Origin: Streptomyces changanensis
Lineage (GTDB): Bacteria; Actinomycetota; Actinomycetes; Streptomycetales; Streptomycetaceae
Assembly: GCF_024600715.1 (NCBI RefSeq)
Contig: NZ_CP102332.1
Span: forward strand, 4,340,001-4,404,000
Length of the DNA stretch: 64,000 bases
Reading direction: 5' to 3'
The notes beneath the pieces were generated by a model. The model searched no databases. It worked only from the letters and a program-made list of their open reading frames with translations, and had not been told where the DNA came from. Within the stretch, counting starts at the first letter, position 1; the number at the start of each line of letters is the position of its first letter. Shown piece after piece: positions 1-7,080 of this stretch. Made by a program: the position numbers and the translations under genes.

Positions 1-332
1 AGGGGGGCGGCCAGGTAGTCGACCCGGCCGTCCGGCCCGGAGCGCACGCCGAGGACGACCGCCTCGGGGCGGTCGGGCGAGCCGCTCGGGCACCAGTGGA
101 GCGGATCCGCCGGGGCTGCTTCCCGCGCTTGATGGGGCTGCTGGGGCACCCGGGCCGTCGGGGGGCTCGGGGCCTCCTGGGGCCGCTGGGCCGTTCGGGC
201 TGCCGGGGCCGCCTGTGCTTCCCGGGGTGCCCGCGGTTCCGGGGGCCCTGAGGGCGCTGGGACTTCCGGGAGCGCCGTGGTCTCCCGGGGCGCTGGGGGG
301 CGCGGGGTAGGCGAGGGGCCCGACGCGGTCAT
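1..332 (-). CDS. Unknown protein, N-terminal part (runs off left edge)
   Basis: The reading frame starts at ATG 332-330 and is open to base 1, so the C-terminal part is missing from the window. About the first 70 residues are rich in Pro, Ala and Arg and look disordered. The sequence then turns into ordinary folded-protein composition (DPLHWCPSGSPDRPEAVVLG, then VRSGPDGRVDYLAAP), with strong codon bias, which is the main reason to believe the frame. The start lies only 2 nt after the stop codon of the secreted-peptide gene upstream on the same strand, so the two are probably co-transcribed and translationally coupled. I do not recognise the family and assign no function. Confidence 0.5.
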   Translation of the reverse strand, partial: MTASGPSPTPRPPAPRETTALPEVPAPSGPPEPRAPREAQAAPAARTAQRPQEAPSPPTARVPQQPHQAREAAPADPLHWCPSGSPDRPEAVVLGVRSGPDGRVDYLAAP

Positions 333-334
333 CG

Positions 335-634
335 TCAGCAGGGCTTCGTGCCGGTGTCGCCCTGGGGCGCCAGGTAGCCGACCACGTTCCCGTCGGTGGC
401 CCCACCGCCCGTGCCCGCCTCCAGCGCGACGGCCCGCAGGAGGCTGTCGGCGAGCTGCTGCGGGGTGGCGATGCGGCCGGCCGCCGGTGGGCCGGCCGCG
501 GGGGCCGCTGACGTGGTCTCGGCCGAGGCCGCCGCAGGGGCCGGCGCCGCCGTGGCCGTCGTCACCGACGCGGCCGCCAGACCGGTGGCCAGGGCCGCGG
601 CCGCCGCCGCGGAGCGCAGCGTGGACTTCTTCAT
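335..634 (-). CDS. Small secreted protein, unknown function
   Basis: A 99-residue protein with a clear Sec signal peptide: MKKS at the N-terminus, a long Ala/Leu-rich hydrophobic core, and an AxA-type cleavage region near residues 28-30. The mature part is only about 65 residues, Ala/Gly-rich, with a short non-repetitive segment (IATPQQLADSLLRAVALEAG) that could form a helix. It ends in a single Cys (TGTKPC). It is probably exported to the cell surface or medium. It is followed at 2 nt by the partial gene at the left edge. The function is unknown. No paralogue is seen in this window. Confidence 0.6.
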   Translation of the reverse strand: MKKSTLRSAAAAAALATGLAAASVTTATAAPAPAAASAETTSAAPAAGPPAAGRIATPQQLADSLLRAVALEAGTGGGATDGNVVGYLAPQGDTGTKPC

Positions 635-1136
635 CCGTCAACTCCCTTGTCATGAAAGGAACCCGGGCACGTACACCGTGCCCTGTGCGGTCCGCCGCGG
701 CAAGATCCGTGCCGCGCCGCTGAGCGCGCCGGGACGACGGTGGGCGACGCGGGGGGATGTGTCCGGCCTGTTCGCCCCCGCCCGCCCGGGTCGCTCCGCG
801 CGGTGGTCCGCGGCCGTCGGGCGCGCCCACCGCGTGGAGCGGCGCGGGAGGAGTGCCAGGCCAGGGGCGAAACGGGTGATCCGACTCCGCGATCCGGGCA
901 GATGCCACGCGCACGTACCGTCGCGACGGTCGACGTATCAGTTGTGTGGCACAGCTGTTAACGACGGTTCAGGACCCTTGTGGGTTTCCTGTGGATCGGC
1001 GAACCTTTCGCTGGCAGACCGAGACGGAACACGCCGCGGACATCGTGGCGCACACCGCCGTGCATGCGTTCAGGGGTTGTCATGCACCTGCCGAGCCCCC
1101 ACAGCAACGCACCACCAAATGAGGAGGACCCCTCAC
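635..1136. other. Intergenic region between divergent genes
   Basis: A 500-bp gap separates the minus-strand secreted-peptide gene from the plus-strand protease. It should contain both promoters. The least GC-rich part (about 930-1010, with short motifs such as GTTAAC) is the likeliest promoter zone for the protease, but I could not pick a convincing -35/-10 pair. Open frames running through it are GC-driven shadows with no coding-like composition. Confidence 0.4.
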
Positions 1137-2717
1137 ATGTCAGTGATGCGTACGTCGCGGCGAAGAGTCGCCGCGGCCAGTGCCACCGCCGTCGCCGCCC
1201 TCGCCCTGGGCTCCCTCGCCGCCTTCCCGGCCGCCGCCGCCGGGTCGGCCGCCGAGGGCGTCATCCAGTACGCGGGCGCCCCCAACGCCGTTCAGGGCAG
1301 CTACATCGTGACCCTGGACGAGTCGGCCGCCGACTCGGACGCCTCGTCCGGCAAGGCGGTCGCGGCCCGTTACGGCGCGAAGATCAAGAAGACGTACACC
1401 GCGGCCCTCAACGGCTACGCGGTGGAACTCTCCGAAGCCCAGGCGAAGAGGCTCGCCGCCGACCCGGCCGTCGCCTCCGTCGTCCAGGACCGCGTCTTCA
1501 CGATCTCCGGCACACAGCCCTCGCCGCCCTCCTGGGGCCTGGACCGGATCGACCAGCGCGCCCTGCCGCTGAACCGGAGCTACACCTACCCGGAGCCGGG
1601 CGGGGACGGCGTCACCGCGTACGTCATCGACACCGGCGTCCGCATCAGCCACAGCGACTTCGGCGGCCGCGCGGCCAACGGCTACGACGCGGTCGACAAC
1701 GACAACACCGCCCAGGACGGCCACGGCCACGGCACCCACGTCGCCGGCACCGTCGGCGGCTCCGCGTACGGCGTGGCCAAGAAGGCGAAGATCGTCGGCG
1801 TCCGCGTCCTGAACAACCAGGGTTCCGGCACGACCGCCCAGGTCGTCGCCGGCATCGACTGGGTGACCCGGAACGCCGTCAAGCCCGCCGTCGCCAACAT
1901 GAGCCTCGGCGGCGGCGCGGACAGCGCGCTCGACACCGCCGTGCGCAACTCCATAGCCGCCGGCATCACCTACGCCGTCGCGGCCGGCAACGACAACAGC
2001 AACGCGTCGAACTACTCGCCGGCCCGCGTCGCCGAGGCCATCACGGTCGGCTCGACGACCAACTCCGACGCCCGCTCCAGCTTCTCCAACTACGGCAGCG
2101 TGCTGGACGTCTTCGCTCCCGGTTCATCCATCACCTCGGCGTGGAACAGCGGCGACAGCGCCACCAACACCATCTCCGGCACGTCGATGGCGGCGCCCCA
2201 CGTCGCCGGCGCCGCCGCGCTGTACCTGGCCAACAACCGGACCGCCACCCCGGCGCAGGTCTCCTCGGCGCTCGCCACCGCCGCCACCAGCGGCGTGGTC
2301 GGCAACCCGGGCACCGGCTCCCCGAACCGCCTGCTCTTCGTGGGCGCCGGCGGCGACGAGCCCCCGCCCACCGGCTCCCGCTTCGAGAACACCGGTGACT
2401 ACGCCATCGCCGACAACGCCACCGTCGACTCCCCGGTCACCGTCACGGGCGTTGCGGGCAACGCCCCGACCGGCCTCAAGGTCGAGGTCAACATCCAGCA
2501 CACCTACATCGGCGACCTGCGCGTCCAGCTCGTCGCGCCGGACGGCACCGCCTACACGCTGAAGGACCACGGCACGGGCGGCAGCGCCGACAACATCAAC
2601 ACCACGTACACCGTGAACGCCTCCGCCGAGGTCGCCAACGGCACGTGGAAGCTGCGCGTGAGCGACAACGCCCGGTACGACACCGGCAAGATCGACTCCT
2701 GGGCGCTGCAGTTCTGA
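1137..2717 (+). CDS. Secreted subtilisin-like serine protease (S8) with P-domain
   Basis: A 526-residue secreted endopeptidase. In order: a signal peptide (residues 1 to about 35, RRR followed by an Ala-rich core), an I9-type inhibitory propeptide (about 45-120, with GSYIVTLDE at its start), an S8 catalytic domain (about 125-400), and a proprotein-convertase P-domain (about 425-526, ending SWALQF). The catalytic triad is visible: Asp165 in VIDTGV, His198 in [10 protein letters not shown] and Ser350 in [11 protein letters not shown], with an AAGN oxyanion-hole motif. The start is ATG 1137, preceded by a strong GAGGAGGA ribosome site. The frame is open far upstream to base 396, but that part has no coding character. 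The propeptide should self-cleave after export, as known for this family. It is followed by a strong terminator hairpin. Confidence 0.93.
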   Translation: MSVMRTSRRRVAAASATAVAALALGSLAAFPAAAAGSAAEGVIQYAGAPNAVQGSYIVTLDESAADSDASSGKAVAARYGAKIKKTYTAALNGYAVELSEAQAKRLAADPAVASVVQDRVFTISGTQPSPPSWGLDRIDQRALPLNRSYTYPEPGGDGVTAYVIDTGVRISHSDFGGRAANGYDAVDNDNTAQDGHGHGTHVAGTVGGSAYGVAKKAKIVGVRVLNNQGSGTTAQVVAGIDWVTRNAVKPAVANMSLGGGADSALDTAVRNSIAAGITYAVAAGNDNSNASNYSPARVAEAITVGSTTNSDARSSFSNYGSVLDVFAPGSSITSAWNSGDSATNTISGTSMAAPHVAGAAALYLANNRTATPAQVSSALATAATSGVVGNPGTGSPNRLLFVGAGGDEPPPTGSRFENTGDYAIADNATVDSPVTVTGVAGNAPTGLKVEVNIQHTYIGDLRVQLVAPDGTAYTLKDHGTGGSADNINTTYTVNASAEVANGTWKLRVSDNARYDTGKIDSWALQF

Positions 2718-2743
2718 CGCCCGGACCCGCGTGAGCTGAGTCG

Positions 2744-2774
2744 AGGGGCGGTCGCCGATCCGGCGGCCGCCCCT
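2744..2774 (+). terminator. Rho-independent-type hairpin after the subtilisin gene
   Basis: A 14-bp stem (one G-U pair) with a 3-nt loop: AGGGGCGGTCGCCG / CGGCGGCCGCCCCT. It lies 27 nt after the protease stop codon. There is no U-tract, which is usual for Streptomyces terminators. Confidence 0.75.
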
Positions 2775-3276
2775 TGCGCGCGCTGCCCCTTGCGCGTGTC
2801 GCCCCTTCCGCGCGCTCGACCGGCCACCCGGGTACGCCCGGGGCCGAGCGGTCCACTCCTCCCGTGTACGCCCCGCTGTGTCCCGGGCGTCCCGCCGCCG
2901 GCCGGTGCGGGGCGCCGTCCATCGGTGCGGCTACCGGCGCGGGGCACGTCGGCCGGTTCGGGCATCCCCCGGTCGTCCAGTCAGGGCGCGTCCGCCGGTT
3001 CGGGTTTCCCGCCGGCGGGGCCGGTCCGAGGGCGCGCGGCGGCCGGTCCAAGGCGCCTCGGTCGGTGCGGAGCGTGCCCGATCGTGCCGGCGGTCCGTCA
3101 GTGGCCCCTAGTGGTCACGCAGATGCGGCCGGAGCGGGTGGCAGGCGGTGGTGGGGCGCCGACGACCCCGCGGAACGTCGGCCCCCCGGGCGCATTAGGC
3201 GGCCCGTCGCCGACCGCGTACGATGCGCGCCGCTCATACGTTTGTTCGCCCCCGCCCCGACAGGAGCACCCCACCC
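2775..3276 (+). other. Intergenic region, no gene seen
   Basis: This stretch between the protease terminator and the next gene is very GC-rich with short imperfect repeats (GCCCCTTGCGCG and CCGGTTCGGG types). No frame has credible composition with a ribosome site. A possible -10 (TACGAT, 3217-3222) lies about 55 nt before the downstream start codon. Confidence 0.4.
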
Positions 3277-4368
3277 GTGTCATCGTCCCCCCAGGGCTGG
3301 CCCGCGCCCCAGCAGCCCTACCCGCCGGTGCCCCCGCCTCCCGGGGCCCCGCTCCCGTCGGCGAACACCAACGGCCTCGCCATCACCTCGCTCATCGCCG
3401 GTGTCGTCTGTCTCGTACCGCCGCTCGGTCTGGTCCTCGGCGCCGTCGCGCTGCGGCAGATCAAGCGCCGGGGCGAGAGGGGCAAGGGCCTCGCGATAGC
3501 CGGCATGGTCCTCTCCCTGATCAGCTCGCTGCTGATCGCCGTCGGCTTCGCCACCGGCGCGTTCGGCGACGCCCTGGACGGGGTCCGCAAGGTGAAGGAC
3601 GAGGTGGCGAGCTCCCATTCCGCCTTCTCCCTGCGCACCGGCGACTGCTTCGACCAGCCGGGCGGCACGGCGAAGGAGCAGGAGGTCGAGCGGGTCAAGA
3701 GCGTCGACTGCGCCACGCCGCACGACGCCGAGGTGGCCGGCTCCTTCCAGCTCGCCGGGAGCGCCTACCCGGGCGTCCCGGCGATCGAGAAGCTGGCCGA
3801 GGAGCGGTGCGTCTCCATCGGCGAGAAGTACTCCCTGGACTCCTGGGCGGTGCCGGAGAACGCGGTGACGTTCTACTACCACCCGACCGCGGAGAGCTGG
3901 CGGCAGGTGAAGGACCGCACGGTGACGTGCGCCTTCGCCGCCGAGAAGGGGAAGCTGACCGGGTCGCTGCGCGCGGACGGCACCACCCTCACCGCCGACC
4001 AGCTGACCTACCTCGAAGCCCTGAACGCGGTCGACGCGGCGCTGCTGAAGGAGCCCGAGGACGATCCGGAGACCGACCTCGACGGCAACGTCGCCTGGGC
4101 GGGCGCGCTGGAGAAGACCCTCGGCAGCTCCGTCGCGCGGCTGAAGGGCCACACCTTCGCCCCCGCCGCCGCCCAGCCCGTGGCCGGTGTGGTGCGGAAG
4201 CTGGAGAAGGCCCGCAAGCACTGGGCCGAGGCCGCGGACGCGGCGGACGCCGACACCTTCTGGGAGCACTACGAGCCCGGTTACGAGGCCCTGCCGCTGG
4301 ACCTCGGGAAGGACGCGCGCGGCGCGCTCAAGCTCTCCACCAAGGCGCCGGTCGAGCCGACCGGCTGA
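3277..4368 (+). CDS. DUF4190 membrane protein with septum-formation-type domain
   Basis: A 363-residue membrane protein. It has a Pro-rich cytoplasmic N-terminus (about 1-30), then two hydrophobic segments (about 36-60 and 70-98) separated by KRRGERGKG, which is the DUF4190 pattern. From about residue 115 comes an exported domain starting RTGDCFDQPG with paired Cys residues (GDCF, VDCATPHDAEV, EERCV, VTCAF). This resembles the 'septum formation' domain family of actinobacteria, probably disulphide-stabilised outside the membrane. The C-terminal 100 residues look helical (EKTLGSSVARLKGH, EKARKHWAEAADA). The GTG start at 3277 has CAGGAG upstream. The family's precise role is not established. 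The name 'septum formation' does not prove a division role here. Confidence 0.75.
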   Translation: MSSSPQGWPAPQQPYPPVPPPPGAPLPSANTNGLAITSLIAGVVCLVPPLGLVLGAVALRQIKRRGERGKGLAIAGMVLSLISSLLIAVGFATGAFGDALDGVRKVKDEVASSHSAFSLRTGDCFDQPGGTAKEQEVERVKSVDCATPHDAEVAGSFQLAGSAYPGVPAIEKLAEERCVSIGEKYSLDSWAVPENAVTFYYHPTAESWRQVKDRTVTCAFAAEKGKLTGSLRADGTTLTADQLTYLEALNAVDAALLKEPEDDPETDLDGNVAWAGALEKTLGSSVARLKGHTFAPAAAQPVAGVVRKLEKARKHWAEAADAADADTFWEHYEPGYEALPLDLGKDARGALKLSTKAPVEPTG

Positions 4369-4576
4369 CGCGGGGTCGCGCGGGTCCGCCTCCGGTCCCG
4401 GTGCCACCGCCAGGGGGTGTGCGACAGTCGCCCGCCGTCGCGCACCCCCTCGGTGCGTCGGTCCCCCCGCCCCCACGCGGCCGTCATCACTTCGAGTGAT
4501 TCTCTGGCCCATGCTTGCGGGGTGGAACTCTCGGTTGCCACGCTGTAGCTGTCTGTCAACCTGATGGGAGTGGCCC

Positions 4577-5332
4577 GTGTCTTTCGGTGAGCAGCCGGCC
4601 TATCTGCGCGTTGCGAGCGATCTCCGCAAGAAGATCGTCAACGGCTCGCTGCCGCCGCACACGCGGCTTCCCTCGCAGGCCCGCATCCGCGAGGAGTACG
4701 GGGTCTCCGACACGGTCGCCCTGGAGGCCCGCAAGGTCCTGATGGCCGAGGGGCTCGTCGAGGGCCGCTCCGGCTCGGGGACGTACGTGAGGGAGCGCCC
4801 GGTCCCGCGCCGCATCGCCCGCTCCGGTTACCGCCCGGCCGGGGGCGCGGTGAACCCCTTCCGCCAGGAGCAGTCCGCCGAGGGTGCCCGCGGTACGTGG
4901 GAGTCAGGCAGCGAGCAGGAGAAGGCGACGGCGGAGGTCGCGGTCCGGCTCGGCATCACCCTGGGCGACCCGGTGATGCGCACGCGGTACGTCTTCCGGG
5001 ACGCGGGCGAGGCGATGATGCTCTCCACCTCCTGGGAGCCGCTCGCCATCACGGGCCGGACCCCCGTGATGCTCCCCGAGGAGGGGCCGCTCGGCGGCTG
5101 CGGCGTCGTCGAGCGCATGGCCGCCATCGACGTCGTCGTGGACAACGTCGTGGAGGAGGTCGGTGCGCGCCCCGGCCTCGCCGAGGAGCTGCTGACGCTG
5201 GGCGGCGTCCCCGGACACGTGGTGATCGTGGTGGAGCGCACGTACTACGCCTCCGGGCGGCCGGTGGAGACGGCGGACGTCGTCGTACCGGCCGACCGGT
5301 ACCGGGTCGCGTACCACCTGCCGGTGCGCTGA
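4577..5332 (+). CDS. GntR-family transcriptional regulator with UTRA domain
   Basis: A 251-residue DNA-binding regulator. An N-terminal winged helix (about 1-75, LRKKIVNGSLPPHTRLPSQ... VLMAEGLVEGRSGSGTYV) is typical of the HutC/FarR subgroup. A C-terminal UTRA effector-binding domain (about 100-245) ends in the usual pattern VVERTYYASGRPVETADVVVPADRYRVAYHL. It begins at GTG 4577 with GGGAG upstream. It stands alone between unrelated genes, so neither target nor ligand can be told from context. Autoregulation is common in the family but I did not identify an operator. Confidence 0.88.
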   Translation: MSFGEQPAYLRVASDLRKKIVNGSLPPHTRLPSQARIREEYGVSDTVALEARKVLMAEGLVEGRSGSGTYVRERPVPRRIARSGYRPAGGAVNPFRQEQSAEGARGTWESGSEQEKATAEVAVRLGITLGDPVMRTRYVFRDAGEAMMLSTSWEPLAITGRTPVMLPEEGPLGGCGVVERMAAIDVVVDNVVEEVGARPGLAEELLTLGGVPGHVVIVVERTYYASGRPVETADVVVPADRYRVAYHLPVR

Positions 5333-5418
5333 ACGCCGCGGGTGGGGAGGCCGGGGCGGGAGGGGGAGGCGTCGCTGCCGGGACGGGAGGGAATGTCCCC
5401 CTTCGTGGCGGTTCAGGG

Positions 5419-5442
5419 GGGCGCACTCGGCCAGGTGCGCCC
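5419..5442 (+). terminator. Hairpin downstream of the GntR gene
   Basis: A perfect 8-bp stem GGGCGCAC / GTGCGCCC with an 8-nt loop, about 85 nt after the GntR stop. It is followed by further GC palindromes (GGGGGCGCCCCC near 5450) and an imperfect CCGGAT...ATCCGG dyad at about 5465-5500. It probably contributes to termination. Confidence 0.45.
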
Positions 5443-5589
5443 ACTTTCCGGGGGCGCCCCCTGGCCGGATGCGTATCTCTTTGTGTAAAGGCGTATCCGG
5501 TCCGTGAAGGTCAGGCGTAAGCTCAGGCATATGCGGAGTGCGGTTTCAGCGGCATGTGCGGCGACAGGTGACCGGGCGGGGGGATCGGC

Positions 5590-5772
5590 ATGATGCCCGA
5601 CAGCGGTACGACTCTTCTCTGGCAGGTCATCCGCCAGGACGACAACGGCAACCACTACCGGGTCGGCAGGTACGCCACGCGGGACGAGGCGCAGAAGGTC
5701 GTCGACAGCCTCGACTCGCGCGGCCGGCAGCGGCTCTACTGGGTCGAGCGCATCGGGGAGCCCGCGCACTGA
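5590..5772 (+). CDS. Small SPOR-like protein
   Basis: A 60-residue protein ([20 protein letters not shown]...[13 protein letters not shown]...LYWVERI). The pattern of two beta strands around a helix, with '[13 protein letters not shown]', is like the short SPOR-type proteins annotated in streptomycetes. It has no signal peptide or membrane segment, so peptidoglycan binding, as in true SPOR domains, is doubtful. Two ATG codons (5590, 5593) are possible starts, with a GGGGGG-type ribosome site upstream. It ends 28 nt before the NUDIX gene and may share a transcript with it, although that gene has its own promoter-like -10. Confidence 0.65.
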   Translation: MMPDSGTTLLWQVIRQDDNGNHYRVGRYATRDEAQKVVDSLDSRGRQRLYWVERIGEPAH

Positions 5773-5787
5773 CCCACGCGGGGTGGA

Positions 5788-5793
5788 TACGCT
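5788..5793 (+). promoter_or_regulatory. Candidate -10 box (TACGCT) for a leaderless NUDIX mRNA
   Basis: TACGCT lies 7 nt before the ATG at 5801. No ribosome-binding sequence lies close to that ATG. This is the arrangement expected of a leaderless transcript. No convincing -35 was seen. Confidence 0.35.
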
Positions 5794-5800
5794 CCGGCGC

Positions 5801-6226
5801 ATGAAGGAGTGCGTGGACCGCGTCGTGGTCGCCGGAGCCGTGTTCGACCGGGGGCGGCTGCTCGCCGCGCGCCGCAGTGCGCCTCCCGAGCTCGCCGGGC
5901 GCTGGGAGCTGCCCGGCGGCAAGGTGGAGCCGGGTGAGGGCGGGCCCGAAGCCCTCGTGCGCGAGTTGCGCGAGGAGCTGGGCGTCGAGGTCGAGCCCTG
6001 TGAGCGGATCCCGGGGGAGTGGCCGCTCAAGCCCGGTTACGTGCTGCGGGTGTGGACGGCGCGGGTCCTCTCTGGCGAGCCGCGGCCGCTCCAGGACCAT
6101 GACGAACTGCGGTGGCTCTCCCGTCGGGATTGGGACAGTGTCGACTGGCTGGATCAGGACGTTCCCGCGGTGATCGAGGCCGTCCGCCGCCTCCCCGCTC
6201 CGGACCCCGCCGATCCGGCGCGCTGA
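5801..6226 (+). CDS. NUDIX hydrolase, MutT-like
   Basis: A 141-residue NUDIX protein of the MutT (8-oxo-dGTP diphosphatase) type. The NUDIX box is complete: G-x5-E-x7-RELREE-x-G in the segment from GGKVEPGE to ELREELGV, preceded by GRWELPGG. The N-terminus ([22 protein letters not shown]) is the usual first strand, so ATG 5801 is preferred over the upstream GTG at 5783, which would overlap the putative promoter. The likely reaction is hydrolysis of an oxidised or other nucleoside triphosphate to the monophosphate and PPi. The exact substrate cannot be read from sequence. It is followed by a hairpin terminator. Confidence 0.88.
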   Translation: MKECVDRVVVAGAVFDRGRLLAARRSAPPELAGRWELPGGKVEPGEGGPEALVRELREELGVEVEPCERIPGEWPLKPGYVLRVWTARVLSGEPRPLQDHDELRWLSRRDWDSVDWLDQDVPAVIEAVRRLPAPDPADPAR

Positions 6227-6270
6227 ACCGGCCGGGGCGACCGGTGCGCCGCCCGCCGCCGGCCCGCGCT

Positions 6271-6303
6271 GACCCGGCCTTTCCGGCACGGAGCGGCCGG
6301 GTC
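6271..6303 (+). terminator. Hairpin after the NUDIX gene
   Basis: A perfect 9-bp inverted repeat GACCCGGCC / GGCCGGGTC with a 15-nt loop, 45 nt after the NUDIX stop codon. Confidence 0.5.
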
Positions 6304-6415
6304 CGGTGCGGCCGCGCGTGCCGGCTGCGCCCCTCCCGCCCGCGACGGCCGGTGCCGGTCGGTCCGTCAGGTGGGGCCCGGGCCCGGCGCCCCGTTGCGC
6401 CGTTCGTGCCACATA

Positions 6416-6426
6416 AGGTCCGACCT
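6416..6426 (+). promoter_or_regulatory. Short dyad AGGTC-C-GACCT upstream of the anti-sigma-type ATPase
   Basis: A perfect 5-bp inverted repeat around one base, 27 nt before the ATG at 6454 and inside the probable promoter or leader. It could be an operator half-site pair. Because it is short it could also be chance in GC-rich DNA. Confidence 0.25.
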
Positions 6427-6453
6427 GACGGTAAATCGCACCGGATTTCGGGT

Positions 6454-6933
6454 ATGTCACGATTGGCCCCCTCTCTCCGGGGCGTCGCCTCCTCGGTCTG
6501 GGAAGTGATCGGCGTGATCGACACCCAAGGCGCACGCGCCGAGTGGACCTTGCCCGGGGAGCTCGACGCGGTCCGCGCGGCCCGGCACGCCGTCCGCGAC
6601 ACCCTCCGCGGCTGGGAGCTGGAGGCCGCGGTCGGCGACCTCGCGGTCCTCCTCGTGAGCGAGCTCGTGACCAATTCCCTGCGGTACGCCCATGGACCGA
6701 TCGGCGTACGCCTCATCCGTCTCCCGTCGCACGACGCGTCCGTCCCGTCCCGTGCGGCCCTCCTCGTCGAGGTCTCCGACCCCCTCCCCGACCCCCCGCG
6801 CGCCCGCCCCGCCGGCCCCGATGACGAGGGCGGACGCGGGCTCCAACTCGTCGCTTGCTCCGCGGCCCGCTGGGGTACGAGGAAGGGGAGGTCGGGTAAG
6901 ACGGTGTGGTTCGAGCTGTCCCTGCCGGGTTAG
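6454..6933 (+). CDS. Anti-sigma-type ATP-binding regulator (HATPase, RsbW/SpoIIAB-like)
   Basis: A 159-residue GHKL-fold protein without transmitter or receiver domains. The N-box (LLVSELVTNSLRYA, about residues 70-83) and the glycine-rich ATP-lid motif (DDEGGRGLQLV, about 127-137) are clear, and it ends with GKTVWFELSL as this family does. Members bind ATP and either sequester sigma factors or phosphorylate anti-sigma antagonists on serine. Streptomycetes carry dozens. ATG 6454 is chosen. GTG 6514 is a possible internal start. The next gene, 147 bp on, is a phosphatase carrying its own copy of the same domain (both end GKTVWFEL), so the two may act in one switch. The partner sigma factor is not evident here. 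Confidence 0.85.
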   Translation: MSRLAPSLRGVASSVWEVIGVIDTQGARAEWTLPGELDAVRAARHAVRDTLRGWELEAAVGDLAVLLVSELVTNSLRYAHGPIGVRLIRLPSHDASVPSRAALLVEVSDPLPDPPRARPAGPDDEGGRGLQLVACSAARWGTRKGRSGKTVWFELSLPG

Positions 6934-7080
6934 AAGAGGGAAGGGACAACGATCACCGCAGGCTCGGCTCAAAACGAACGAGACCACCCTGTGATCGTGA
7001 ACGGCGTGCCGACGGGGGCCGTAGTGCTGAATACTGCGGGAATGGCCGGTCCGGTGCGGTGAGCTGGAGGGGACGGTCGC

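Noticed and set aside
396..1136. Upstream in-frame extension of the subtilisin ORF to base 396
   Set aside because: The extension lacks coding character, would place the signal peptide in the middle of the protein, and overlaps the divergent secreted-peptide gene. The strong ribosome site is before 1137.
5538..5804. An 88-codon frame overlapping the SPOR-like and NUDIX genes
   Set aside because: It overlaps the better-supported SPOR-like gene in another frame and has Arg-rich shadow composition.
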